Below, piece after piece: positions 52,551-64,000 of a stretch of DNA of 64,000 nucleotides (positions are counted from its first letter, which is position 1; each line of letters begins with the position of its first letter). Where the stretch lies: positions 6,010,826 through 6,074,825 of the forward strand of contig JAUJPP010000005.1 of assembly GCA_030562195.1 (NCBI GenBank). Reading direction: 5' to 3'. Below the pieces are notes generated by a model. That model did no database searches, had not been told where the DNA came from, and saw nothing but the letters and a program-made list of their open reading frames with translations. A program made the translations under genes and the position numbers. Source of the stretch: Nipponacmea schrenckii. Lineage: Eukaryota; Mollusca; Gastropoda; Lottiidae.

Positions 52551-55500
52551 ATGTCGGCCATTTCGTATATAGAACATATTCTCGTGGCCGTTATGGTCGT
52601 CGTTTTGGTCAACATCTTCGTCAACAAGGGAAAAGATGCGTTTTTAAAAGCAATCGTCGTTGTGTTGAAAAACTTACCAGGAATGGCGACTGTGATTGAA
52701 AAAGTTCTTAAGAATGAAGCGACTAATTTTATGAAACAAGTCAACCTGGCTCCTAAAAAGGGAGAGAAAAAGGCCCCTAGAGTTGTTATACCTGATACAG
52801 GTGAGTTTAATTCGTAGATAGTCCAAGATGGCGCCTTTACTGAGCACGGAATACTACCATTGTTCAACAGAAACTGTTTTAAAGCTTTTCTTTGTCGGAC
52901 ATTATAGATATTTTTTTGAATCTGTTTAAGGTATACCGTATGATGAAATAAGAAAGGAACTGGACGATCTACAATCTGAAGAAAATAAGATAGAAGATGG
53001 AAATGTTTTCGCTTATATGTATACTCTACAAGACGACCACTTCGAGTTACAGAAAGAATGCTTCGACAGATTTGAACGTAAGTATAACGATTTGGATCGG
53101 CAGTAGAATTTCTATTGAATTATTCATTAGAACACCAGACAATGCTATGAATCACAGAACTGTCTTTGTAAGCTACATCCAGAAAGCACTGCCAAGACAC
53201 GAAGAGTTGTTTTTGATGACGCTTCAATGATACAGAATAGTGGAACCATAGTTACAGGGATATGCCATCAATGACTTGATTCGACTCAGATATCCTCTAG
53301 GATAGTGTTAGCATGGTGTACTGGTGACCTCCTGATGATTAGATACCTTAATTGTAAACCCCATCCCACCCATTTCGTTTATATACTTATATTTCAGAGG
53401 CCAGTGGTTATTCTGTGGACCATGATGCTTTAGTAAAAGAAGCTCATCACGCCTTTCTGCATGAAAATGCATTAAACCCCATGATTTTCCCCAGTTTGAG
53501 GTAGGTAGGTCGTTTTGGTTATAGATATTATTATTTTTTTTTCAATAACGTACTCTAGAGAACCATGGAGCAAACTTAGCGAACGTCGGTCCTTAAAACA
53601 ATTTGATCTTTTTTGTAGGAAAATGGAGACGGAGATTCTCAGTATGTCGGCTGATATGTTAAACGCAGACGAAGAAGCGTGTGGATTTTTGACGTCAGGC
53701 GGCACGGAGAGCGTTTTAATGGCCGTGAAAACATACAGAGACCGAGCTCAAAAACTCTTCCCTCACATCAAAAATCCTGAAATTGTAAGTACTAATCCAG
53801 TTATAATACACATGAACATACTTATATCATTTCACTGTTCCAATGTAAATTGTTGAAACGTTGTGCACAATGTTATTGTTCCATAGTCCATAGTGCTATA
53901 AGATATAAACCAATGAAAATTGTTGAAACGTTGTTTACAATAAACTATACAGAGGAACTATACATCGTACCAATCACAGACCTATCAACTTTACATTGTA
54001 GATAGCTCCGATAACAGTACATCCAGTTATAGAGAAGGCAGCACATTATTTTGGCTTGAATATCATCAGAACACCTATAGGACCTGATTTTAAGGCCAAT
54101 GTCAAGGCCATGGAGAGGGTAGGTTCGGATTTTGTGGATCCTTTCTAACAGCTTGTCTATGGTCAAACGTAGCTTGCAATGATATTTCGGAATAACAACA
54201 GTACCTTAAAATGATGCTTAAGAACTGCAGGATTTGTCGAATGTTATATCAAACTAGACTATTATCTTTTCCAGGCCATAACCTCTAACACGATTTTACT
54301 GGTAGGGTCAGCCCCTCAATTCTGTCATGGTATTGTAGATGATATAGACACAATTTCTGATCTGGCACTTCGAACTGGTCTACCTCTTCATGTTGACGCC
54401 TGTTTCGGCGGATTTATGCTTCCATGGTAAGTACTAATACCGCTGCCTCGTTGCACACTGCGTGGCAGTGTCCGTCTTCGAATAGAACGTGTCGCGTCAT
54501 TGTGTCACTCACTTACGTCATATCCATTTTTACGTATAAAGCCCATTAGGTACAAAAGAGTAGAACGTAAAACTCCATTCATTTTATTTCATTTATTACG
54601 TATTACAGGGTAGAAAAGCTCGGATATGAGGTGCCGAAATGGGATTTCAGATGTCCAGGAGTTACCTCTATATCGGCGGATATTCATAAATACGGGTACA
54701 CCGTTAAGGTAAGGGGACACTTCTAACTCCAATAAGGTGCAGAAGAGTAGGACTTATTTAGTTATATTGCGTAGATATCCTTTAAGACAGTTCACAAACA
54801 AATGCTGTTTAAATTCCAGGGTTCGAGTGTGGTGGTCTATAGAAACTCCGAGCTGAGGAAATATCAGATATTTGTGTACGCTGAGTGGCCCGGAGGATTG
54901 TATGGTTCTCCAAGTATGGCTGGGACCAGAGGAGGTAGGTCATCATCAGTATCATCATCAGAATCTTTAGGATCTGTCTCTCTGACCATCTATAAATAAC
55001 TGCACCAGTGAAATTATTGGTCGTACATTATAATAAACACGATTTTAATTCTTGTGATCATATTTACAAAGCAAGCCTCACGAGGAAGTGTTTTGATTGG
55101 CTGATTTATAAATTACGTGACAAAATGAGTATTTATGACCTATGATATGATTTGGATTGCAGGAGGAAATATTGCTGCGTCCTGGGTGTGTATGAGATCG
55201 CTGGGTAAAGATGGGTACATGAGGAAAGCTAAGGAACTAATGGATATTACGGACAAGCTGAAAGACGGCATCAATAACATAGATGTAGGTATAGTAGATC
55301 CTAATGTATCGTCTGAAATACTACGTAAACAATTAGTTGTTAAGGGGTCGGGTATGGGGGTCACGGGATTATCATGGGTGAGGGGAAAAGACGGAGCACT
55401 ATCAGTTATGTTGATGAAGCTGTCGATGTTGATGTTCCAATCCTAAAAGAAATGAAAGTGTTGATTTCTTTCCAGGGACTGTGTATCCTTGGTAACCCAT

Positions 55501-56226
55501 CAATGACAGGGTTCTCTATCGGTTCCAATAACCCAGATGTAGATATCTTGGCTGTAGCAGACGCAATGGAAAAGAGAGGTTAGTTAATAAATTCTGTTTT
55601 GGTTGGAAAGTATCCTTGAGAAACTCTTCAAGGACCACAAGCAGCTGGTAGAGAGTATCCTCGTGAAGTTGTTTTCCTTGTTTATCAATGAACAAGAGGT
55701 TTGGTAAAGGACCAGCTTCAGCTAGTAGACGGGATCCTGGTGAAGTTGTTTCTTTGTCTCTTTCTCACGGTTAAAGAATTTGTTTGTGTTTTTAAGGTTG
55801 GAAAATGGAAAGACAACAGAATCCTTTCTGTTTACATTGTTCTATTTTACCTCATCACGCACCTGTCGTCGATAAATTACTCGACGACTTGAAAAACAGT
55901 ACCGACGAGTGTAGGGTATGTATCTGCATATTTCAGCGGGGAACCTGTCTAAACTCAACATCATAGAAACATAGTTACTGTTATTTTACGACTTCAAAGT
56001 ATTTGGCAATACCAATATAGCTTTCCCTTCGAAAGACCATGAAGTAGTAGTCCCAAAGCCAATTATTCAACTGGTAATTCAAATCTATTTGTTATTTCAG
56101 AACAACAAGTCTCTATCTAAGACTGGCACGGCCGGTGTTTATGGGATGATGGCCAGTATACCAGATAAGGGTCTCATCAATGACTTCGTTGTCGAATTCT
56201 TCAGCGAAGTTTACAAATGTAAATAA
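52551..56226 (+). CDS. SGPL1: Sphingosine-1-phosphate lyase
   Basis: PLP-dependent ER enzyme cleaving sphingosine-1-phosphate to hexadecenal and phosphoethanolamine. Twelve exons: 52551-52800, 52931-53077, 53398-53500, 53619-53784, 54002-54118, 54275-54426, 54609-54708, 54820-54934, 55163-55284, 55476-55578, 55797-55915, 56101-56226. They sum to 1,620 nt, 539 aa (human 568). An N-terminal membrane helix ([15 protein letters not shown], residues about 10-25) matches the ER anchor. PLP-domain motifs: [31 protein letters not shown] and the Schiff-base Lys in [17 protein letters not shown]. The start is the only ATG before exon 1's phase-1 donor that gives the anchor. It ends FFSEVYKCK. Confidence 0.97.
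55605..55745 (+). repeat. Dispersed 76-bp repeat, diverged copies (SGPL1 intron)
   Basis: AGCTGGTAGAGAGTATCCT, then GTGAAGTTGTT and AACAAGAGGTTTGGTAAAGG, repeated about twice. Same family as 34,335-34,610. Confidence 0.65.
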
Positions 56227-56880
56227 ATTGGTTGTATATGGCTGAACATTTGGTTGACTGTTCGTTTGTTAATGAGTTAATTCTCGGGATCCAGTGGGTT
56301 TTTATTCCGTATGTTCAAGATACAAGCCACCTGTAATGGATCTCGGTTTGTGACCGCAGCCAGTGCTTTACTGTTTTTTTTTTTTGTATGAACTTCCTCA
56401 CTCTGAATAATAGAATTTTGAGTATGAATTTATCTTGTATATATTTACTTTTGAATAAAACACAAACTATAATGAGTTTTCTATGGACTTGAAAGGTTTT
56501 AAAACTATTCCCGACATTTTCATTTTCCCTCTGAACGTCGAGAAATTGAAATTGCTTATTACAATTTGAGCTTCAATTTGTAGCCCATCTATAAATTCTT
56601 CTGAGTTTTTTTTTAGATGAAGTCTCCACTACTCTCCGGCCTTGACTGACTGGTAGGTATGGTGTCTGCTTCGGTAATCAAAACCATATCGCGGACTCTC
56701 CGGTCTTCTACCTCCTCGAACTTTTATAGTTCGTCTTTTATAAAAACAACAAACGGTTAGTTAAATCAAACTAATTAGAAACGTTAATGAGATTAAATCA
56801 TTAAGGAAAATCCATTAACTAGCTATTGTTTGAAGTCAATGAATCGTGAAAGAGTTATCGTTCTTTAATCACTCTCCTAT
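56227..56880. other. SGPL1 3' UTR and intergenic
   Basis: A poly-T tract (about 56,373) and a plausible polyadenylation signal AATAAA at 56,454-56,459. No further gene features before the promoter at about 56,881. Confidence 0.7.
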
Positions 56881-56933
56881 CATGACGTCATAACTTCCAT
56901 AGTAACGTTTAAAGATGGCGGACAAACAAGCAG
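56881..56933 (+). promoter_or_regulatory. Promoter-like cluster: CRE, X-box-like and YY1-like motifs
   Basis: TGACGTCA (56,883-56,890, perfect CRE), ACTTCCATAGTAAC (56,893-56,906, RFX X-box-like with a good 3' half) and AAGATGGCGGAC (YY1-like) lie within 50 bp. The short ATGGCGGACAAACAAGCAG could be an alternative coding start, since it is phase-compatible with the exon at 57,838. It probably marks the transcription start of the next gene. Confidence 0.5.
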
Positions 56934-57556
56934 GTGCCCGTTATGTATAACAGTAAATGGTGAACGCTTCTCATTAAGATAACGGAGTTGTTTAACTATG
57001 TGAGTAGATTTCAGGAATTTCAATCTTTTAATACGGAAAAGGATACGTATCTTTGATGGATTAAAATCACAATGGTGGACTTGAAAAATTATTTTGTAAA
57101 ACACGAAATGAAATGTTGTTTGTTTACATTTGATATATTATCATTTATTTATGACGTCTGATTTTCAAGGCCATTGTTTTGATTGTTTGGTTTTATAATG
57201 TGAGGCCTTGAATAAGATGTAAGAGGGGAAAATGATAGTGAATCTAATAGCAGAATGGAATATGGAAGACCTTATCTAGGATTCAATACAGAACCAATAT
57301 CATACAATATTTATATTAGGCTTAAATAATATTATATAACTTAGTATTATAGACACTATCACTATCATGATTGTATTATAACATCAATATTATGCTAGCT
57401 ATTGTCATTGAGTTTATTGTTTTCTCTACCGTTATTAAAGTTGTAATTGAAACTTATATTAACATGGTGAAGAGTTTTATAGAGTTGATTCCTTTGAAAT
57501 TATATTTAAGTAAATTTTGCCTTTCAGATAACAAAAAAATACACAATAGATAAAAG

Positions 57557-60500
57557 ATGGAAAAAGACCAGAATAAAAAGAAAACTACAGGTAAATGATT
57601 ACTGAAAGCTAACATCTTAATTGTATTTTTGACTGATCTGATTTGATTGTCTGTTGTGCATAATATCAAACCTAGTGAAAATTGGAATGTTGACTCAATA
57701 ATGAAATGCTGAATTGACAATCTGTGATTTAAATAAGGCATAGTGATTTTGATGTAAGAAATTGACCCAAGCATTAAAATATGTAAGATATTTAGAAATG
57801 CACTCATTTCAAGATAAAAATATATATTTGTTTTAAGGAGCAAAAGGTAGAGGAAAAGGGAGACAAAATAAAACTGAAAGAAAAGAAACAGAACCATCTG
57901 ATGTACCAGGAACTTCTAAACAAACCACACACTCTAAACAAGGTGGGTCTTATTTAACAATTTGATTTGATTGGTGAAACATTCACTGAGTGACATGTCT
58001 GTTTTTCACACTCATCCTATTTTCCATCTGTCAGAATGTTTTTAAAAAGTTAAAAGTATTTATAAAGTTTATGGCTGACCAGAAGGTATAGATCTAAACG
58101 CTCCCCAATACTAGATGCAGAAAAAGTATAAGAAGAATATGATAGTACATGTATAATGTCCTGATGAGGCTGATGAGGATGAAATATCAGAAACACATAT
58201 CAACAGTTTGAGATCTCTTCTATTAGTCTTACCTTGTATTTAATAAAATTGTTGATATTTTTATTTTGAAGATGTCAGTGTAGACATGGATGGTCCTTCA
58301 GTTGCTATAGATTTAGAGGGTACACAAGGCCAAGATGAAACACAAGGGGAACTAAGAGATGCTCCATCCAAAGAAAAACAAACATCAGAGTTAGAAGAGA
58401 TTTCACCTGACAATACAGGTGTGGAAACTGTAGACAGGGACAGTACATCAGTGGCTATAGATTTAGAGGGTGCACAAGCTGATAATCAGAAAGATGAAGA
58501 TATTTCACAAGAAGGGGTAGAAACTATGGAGGAAAATGACTATGAAATACCAGTTATTACTGTAGAACAGAACCAACAAGTTAAAACTACTCAGCAAACT
58601 GAGATAGCCTCAGAAGTAAGTTTTATTTATGTTAGGGGTTGAAAACAAGCACTGGGTATACTCCAGAAAACACTGGCTGTGACAGTAGAATTTTTTCTTC
58701 CAATCACTTAGTTTTAGCTTTAATTTTACTGAACAGTTCATTTACTTGTTCTAGATTCTAGACGTTTGGTTTAAGATATAATTTAAGTTTGGGATATACA
58801 TCTATTATTATTTCAAATCATTTTCAGACCCAAGAAACAGAGTCTATAGATTTTTCCAGTTTAAATCCTGCAGATTATGGTTTAGAAGTAGAAGATGGAG
58901 ATCTACCTGCTGATTTTATCTATGGTAATCATATCTTGATATATTCTACAGAATCTTAAATAATTCTCCATTAGATCCATTGTAATGATATGTTTCAAAT
59001 TAGAAATCAAATTTGCAAGAGCAAAGAACAAACTTTGGTTCTCTTGGACCCTATCTACCAGCTGTTTCTAAGAGAAACCTCTTTCAATACCTTTATTATT
59101 TTTTTCAGAGCCCCCACCTCAAACTGACCTACCAGATTTATATAATTTACTGGCCTCATTAGAAGAAGGGGACGGAGACCTGGTAACTAAGGACCCTCCG
59201 CCATCTTTGTTTGCCATTCCTGAACATATTCCTAGTTACTCCAAAATTTCAGGTAGGAATTGAGTTCTTATGTTTTAGTGTTGTCATTTTCGTTTTATAT
59301 CTTTGGACAAGGTAATAGAATAAGTTTGCTTTCCTGGTGCCGTAAATAGTTCACCATATTTAATTATATCAGTCCTTGGTTACTGAATGTCTGTTTTTTT
59401 TTCCAGAACTACGCCATGAAATTGAGAAAGGGGAACTGCAACCGTATATTTCCCGATTCGATACCAACGTTAGAGATGATGTGGTTTTACTTGGAAAGAT
59501 TTCATTGGAAGAGGTACAGGATGAAGAAAAACGACTGCGGGATGAACATATTCTATATTTAGAACAAGAATCGCGACTGGCTCGTGAACGAGAAGAAAAG
59601 TTGATCAATCGTGAGGAACAGGCTAAGACCAGAATGGCGACTTTTGTAAAAGAAAAGCGAGGAGACTTGGCTCGAAGAGAGGTTTGTAAATTTCTTGTCA
59701 ACTTGAATTAAGAGTGAAGATGTTTGTCAAAAATCCTACAAAAGCGCTGGCCAAGGTCACAAATAACTTAATTTTTGTTCTTCCAGGAATTATTACGCCA
59801 GAGGGAGAAATTAATGTTGGATCACATTCACAAAGCTTTCCGTCGAGCCGAGAGTCAATTGATTGGTACACTAGAAAGACGCAAGGGAGAAGTTAAGACC
59901 TTATATGGTGATTTGATGCTAGCAGACGGTCAGTATGGTGGGTCAAAAGGTCGAAGGTGGAAGGTCGATTGGAATCGAACACCTCAACCAATCAAAATTA
60001 ATCTGAAATGTTTACGTGGTATCAAGGACAAATTACCAGGTAGGTTTTTTTAGGAGATAATGGAGGAATTGAGAAGATCACCAATTATTCTGTTTTTTTA
60101 TCAAAGCATTTGGAACCTGCATGTGGGGTCAATTTAGATCAACCCCATGGTTGTCATAGGTTAGAGTCTTGGCCAGCAAGTTATTTCACCTCATGTTTTA
60201 ATATGGCCTAGCTGTAAATTGTAAAGATAGCCTTGGCAAAGACCAGCTTGTAAACAGGAATCTTGTGAATATAAGTTGTTATTTTTGTAAAATTACGTTT
60301 GGCCAAGGATCAACCTTGTAAGAACACGATCGTAATTATCATTGTAAATTATAGTTGTTTGTTTGTGTGTTTTGTAGGAGGTCGATATGTTATGATGGCC
60401 TCTCTCTATAACAGACTGGGAGGACACACTATGAGATGGTCTAAGTTAAAAGGACAGACTTGGGGTGGTTCAACCTTACCCATGTTTCATGAGGGTAACT

Positions 60501-63205
60501 TTTATAACACAGAAATGAAGGTAAGGATATTTGATGATGATTTATTGGGACTGGGGCAACCCTTGAATGAACATTTCTTTCTTGGCTTTATATTGCTATC
60601 ATTTTCGGCCAGTGACATAACTAGTTTTCTGATGTTTTAATAACGAGATGAGTATTCTAAACGTAGGGAAGTCAAATGGCTTAATGAAACAACAGGACAG
60701 CACTTGCTCAACAACTTTCAGAGACCACTGTAGTTATTGCAAGTTGAATTTCTAATTTTCTATTGTATATTATTACAGATCAATCAGAGTCTATTTACAG
60801 TTCTCCCAGCCAAACAATCTCTACGTCCTGGTATGGTGCTAGTCTTTGAGTTGTTTCTACTCCGAGGATCTGTTTTACCAGTAGATAAGGTGGTGGCTTG
60901 GGGATGTTTTCCTATTTGTGATGGTAACTTTGACGTCATAGAGGGAAAGTAAGTCTGAGATTTTTCTGTTTTGTTTTCACACTGTGTGATCTTCATAAAA
61001 CTGAACTATTTCAGTCTGTCTCTTTTGTCCAGCCAAATAGAAATATATAAAAAACATACAGTCTTATCTTCAGACACAGAAATCATTAAGTAATAACATG
61101 TTTCAGATTCTGTTTTAAAATTTCTATATCACTCTAGAATTGATGAATTGTACACTATTATAACAGTGGTATTTCTATATCGCTCTACAATTGATGTATT
61201 GGGTACTATTATAACAGTAGTATTTCTATATCACTCTATAATTGATATATTGGACACTATTATAACAGTGGTATTTCTATATCACTCTATAATTGATGTA
61301 TTGGACACTATTATAACAGTGGTATTTCTATATCACTCTATAATTGATGTATTGAACACTATTATAACAGTAGTATTTCTATATTACTCTACAATTGATG
61401 TATTGGACACTATTATAACAGTGGTATTTCTATATCACTCTATAATATCTTGATATATTGGACACTATTATAACAGTGGTATTTCTATATCACTCTATAA
61501 TTGATGTATTGAGTACTATTATAACAGTGGTATTTCTATATCACTCTATAATTGATGTATTGGACACTATATTAAAGTAAAATATTTTATTATAGATATA
61601 AGTGCAGTATGTTGAGGTCGGAGATGAATCTAGAAATAGATAAACATGAAAAGATTGAGGAACTTATCTCATCTGATATCAACCACTGGTTATCTAATTT
61701 ATACTTCGAGGTCGTTAAATTACCCAGGTAAATATTAATTAATCACCAGCAGATAAATTAGTTTAATCTCATCAGGGGGTAAAATTACTAACATTGTGGT
61801 TTCAGCCCTTGAGTTTTGACTGCCTTGCCCTAGAGTTCTGCAGCTGTATGGGCAATATATTTTTGAGTTTGTTTCAATTTATTTTCATTCCTTTCCTATA
61901 AGTTTTTGATATTTTGATTCAGGTATTTAGCAGGACAGAATGAACACGAAGTTGAGTTACAGTTTAGTTCTAAATTAACCAACTTTCCCGACCGGGTAGA
62001 GACCGGGTGGGAGGAGAATAGAGACGGCAGTGATCCTGTACCGGGTTCGGTTACAGATATGGGTAGTACTAGGTAAGTTACTATAGAGATTGAATCAGGT
62101 CAAAAATCGAATGAGATGATTTGAGCAAGATACAAACGCAATTGCATATGATTAGGTGTCAATAGTAGAAGAGAGTGACCCAGTAACACTGTTTCACTGG
62201 GATGAATCCTGAAAGCACTTGCCATGGTTCTAGAATCTTTTATTCCTGGCAACCGACTGAGCAATTCCACTGCCACACATACACTATGCCAGAAACCAGG
62301 GTATTCAATATTTCATGATTTGTTTGTAATAAATTTCAGTTCGTCTGCCACTCCTAGCGGTAGTAGTGGAGTTATCAGTAATAATAATTCAACTGTCAGA
62401 TCTGATGCTACAACTTCTAAAGTTAAACTTAATCATCAACGCTACGGGTAATCACTTCAGGTCATTCAATAACGGTAGTACTCATTCATTATTATTCAAT
62501 GCTACAGGAAAACTCATTCATTCATTCTCAACGCCTACAGGTAACTCATTCATTCATTATTCAATCAACGCTACAGAACTCATGATCATATTCAATCCTA
62601 CAGGTAACATCATTCATTAATCATCAACGTCTACAGGTAACTCATTCATTCATTCATCAATAACGTCTACAGGTAACTCATTCATTCATTCATCAATACG
62701 TCTACAGGTAACTCATTCATTCATTCATCAATCAACGTCTACAGGTAACTCATTCATTCATTCAATCAATCAACGTCTACAGGTAACTCATTCATTCATT
62801 CAATCAATCAACGCCTACAGGTAACTCATTCATTCATTCATTCAACCTACAGGTAACTCATTCATTCATTCATTATCAACGTCTACAGGTAACTCATTCA
62901 TTCATTCATCATTCAACTCCTACAGGTAACTCATTCATTCAATCAAGCTACAGGTAACTCATTCATTCATTCAATCAACGCTACAGGTTACTCATTCATT
63001 CATTCATTCATCAACGCCTACAGGTAACTCATTCATTCATTCATTCAATCAACGTCTACAGGTACTCATTCATTCATTCATTCAATCAACGCCTACAGGT
63101 AACTCATTCATTCATTCATTCAATCAACGGCTACAGGTAACTCATTCATTCATTCATTCAATGCCTACAGGTAACTCATTCATTCATTCATTCCATGCCT
63201 ACAGG

Positions 63206-63244
<39 letters not shown>

Positions 63245-63899
63245 TTTTTTTATTATATTTTTTTTCAAAACTCCATTTCATTTCATTAGTTCAATAAGAA
63301 AAAACAAACAGTAGAATATAAGACTTCATTAGTACAATTAGATACGGAACTCCATTTTCAATGTTATTTTTAGATTAGTACAGTAAGTCGTGCATCTAGC
63401 ACCAACATTGGATCTCGAATTATACATAAAGACACAAGAAGACCTGAAGATGATGATGGTGATATCTCAAGTGAAGAGGAAGATGAGGTGAAAGCCATCC
63501 GAAGACAGGGCGATTTCAGACCACATCAAACTATGCCTGGTGTTTATTATAAGGTATGGAGTTATCTTCCCTTTCACTGTAACATCAACTGGATGTTAAC
63601 TTGTCTTTTATTAACCATCTGCTCTCTGTCCATGTATGTAGAAGAGGTTTTAAAGAAGCTTTTTGCATATGAGGCCATACATGGCTTCTATTTACACCAT
63701 TCTAATTTCCAATTTTCAGACGTCTGCAGGTATTATTAAGTTTATCTTGTATTTTACAGCAATATTTAAACAACCCAGCTGATGAGTATTTTAAAAAAAT
63801 GTACACGATGTTACCACGGACCCAAGTTCTAGCGCCAAGATTGAAGAAAAAGAAGCTAACCCACGTAGAAGAATTAGAAGAACATAGTTTTTCTGTCCA
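57557..63899 (+). CDS. Large coiled-coil protein with C2-like segment, 3' end outside window
   Basis: Fourteen exons: 57557-57590, 57838-57942, 58272-58615, 58828-58924, 59109-59252, 59407-59681, 59787-60039, 60378-60520, 60779-60948, 61596-61727, 61923-62072, 62340-62447, 63379-63553, 63760-63899. They give 2,270 nt (756 codons plus 2 bases). Order: basic Lys-rich start; acidic disordered region with a repeated VAIDLEG motif (residues about 53 and 104); highly charged coiled coil (LEQESRLAREREEKLINREE); then a beta-rich C2-like stretch (PIKINLKCLRGIKDKLPG, GRYVMMASLYNRLGG, LRPGMVLVFELFLLRGSV, VVAWGCFPICDG). It continues with acidic DDDGDISSEEEDE. Exact family not recognised; a ciliary role is only suggested by the upstream X-box-like site. 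The acceptor at 63,379 (ATTAG) was chosen because it alone keeps the frame. Confidence 0.8.
58158..58205 (+). other. Hammerhead-ribozyme-like core motif
   Basis: GTCCTGATGAGG, then a CTGAT/ATCAG stem, then AAACACATATCAAC. It has the CTGATGA and GAAAC boxes in the right order and spacing, in an intron of the C2-like gene. Confidence 0.35.
60228..60325 (+). repeat. Dispersed 76-bp repeat, diverged
   Basis: TTGGCAAAGACCAGCTTGTA, AACAGGAATCTTGTGAA and GTTATTTTTGTAAAATTACG, then a second partial unit. Another fragment in opposite orientation is at about 59,036-59,095. Confidence 0.6.
61105..61575. repeat. Minisatellite of about 51 bp
   Basis: About nine units with TATTATAACAGTGGTATTTC, TATATCACTCTATAATTG and ATGTATTGGACAC, in the intron before the exon at 61,596. 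The open frame through it is a repeat artefact. Confidence 0.93.
62448..63208 (+). repeat. Array of splice-junction-containing units after a genuine donor
   Basis: About 20 units of 30-44 bp. Each carries CTACAGGTAACTCATTCATT and, in most, CAATCAACG before it. The genuine exon end just upstream reads CATCAACGCTACGG|GTAATC, so the array appears to be amplified from the exon/intron junction. In each unit CTACAG and GTAAC are juxtaposed, i.e. an acceptor-like and donor-like site back to back. Confidence 0.9.
63206..63262. repeat. (TTTA)n microsatellite
   Basis: Uninterrupted TTAT/TTTA tetranucleotide repeat followed by T-rich sequence. Confidence 0.97.
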
Positions 63900-64000
63900 G
63901 TATGTATATAGATTTTAAATCATACTTAGTTATTGTTAGTTACTGAAGGGTAGGACCCTACACCTTGACTGTTATAGCCACTATTCTCATATTATATAGC

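Noticed and set aside
52523..52867. 114-codon minus-strand ORF opposite SGPL1 exon 1
   Set aside because: Shadow of a confidently identified coding exon.
55135..55446. Longer SGPL1 exon reading past 55,284
   Set aside because: The GTAGGT donor at 55,285 followed by the exon at 55,476 gives the conserved continuation GLCILGNPS in phase 0; the extension has no family match.
57454..57897. 147-codon Phe/Leu-rich minus-strand ORF
   Set aside because: Low-complexity translation of A-rich exon/intron sequence on the other strand.

Overview
The window is nuclear DNA from an animal: AT-rich, with short GT-AG introns, many intronic minisatellites and SINE/MITE-like elements. The conserved proteins (IDH2, FAXC, RPN2, SF3B6, RPL11, SGPL1) and the repeat-rich compact introns suggest a lophotrochozoan, most likely a mollusc. 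That is inference; no species-diagnostic sequence was found. I joined exons by hand from splice sites and reading phase, and all complete models except FAXC copy A sum to whole codons.

Left third (1-18,480). The 3' 381 codons of mitochondrial-type NADP isocitrate dehydrogenase (IDH2, +) follow an array of about 24 copies of their own 3' splice acceptor. Then comes a direct duplication of about 4 kb carrying two FAXC (failed axon connections, GST-fold) genes (+). Copy B is intact. Copy A has one extra T in exon 5 and a MITE just upstream of its start codon. From 13.2 to 17.0 kb there are several minisatellites but no confident gene.

Centre (18,480-34,100). One 21-exon gene (+, 1,409 codons) encodes a disordered Ser/Thr/Lys-rich N-terminus followed by about 18 armadillo-like repeats. 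It has almost exactly one repeat per exon, exon lengths of 114-132 nt, and phase-1 introns throughout. A decayed extra copy of exon 18 lies in the next intron. I do not recognise the family.

Right (34,100-64,000). In order: RPN2 (-), an oligosaccharyltransferase subunit; SF3B6 (+), a U2 snRNP branch-point protein; an unrecognised 296-residue protein (-); RPL11/uL5 (-) with a long Lys-rich N-terminus; a small 57-codon ORF (+); SGPL1 (+), sphingosine-1-phosphate lyase; and the first 14 coding exons of a coiled-coil protein with a C2-like beta-rich segment (+), which runs off the window. The last gene contains an array whose unit carries a combined CAG|GTAAC splice motif next to a genuine donor.

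The genes are unrelated housekeeping and accessory loci and do not form a functional cluster. The strongest unusual theme is local tandem amplification of sequence that contains splice sites, seen as an acceptor array, a donor or acceptor/donor array, a micro-duplicated acceptor and a duplicated exon. The other notable items are the asymmetric FAXC duplicates and possible hammerhead-ribozyme fossils.
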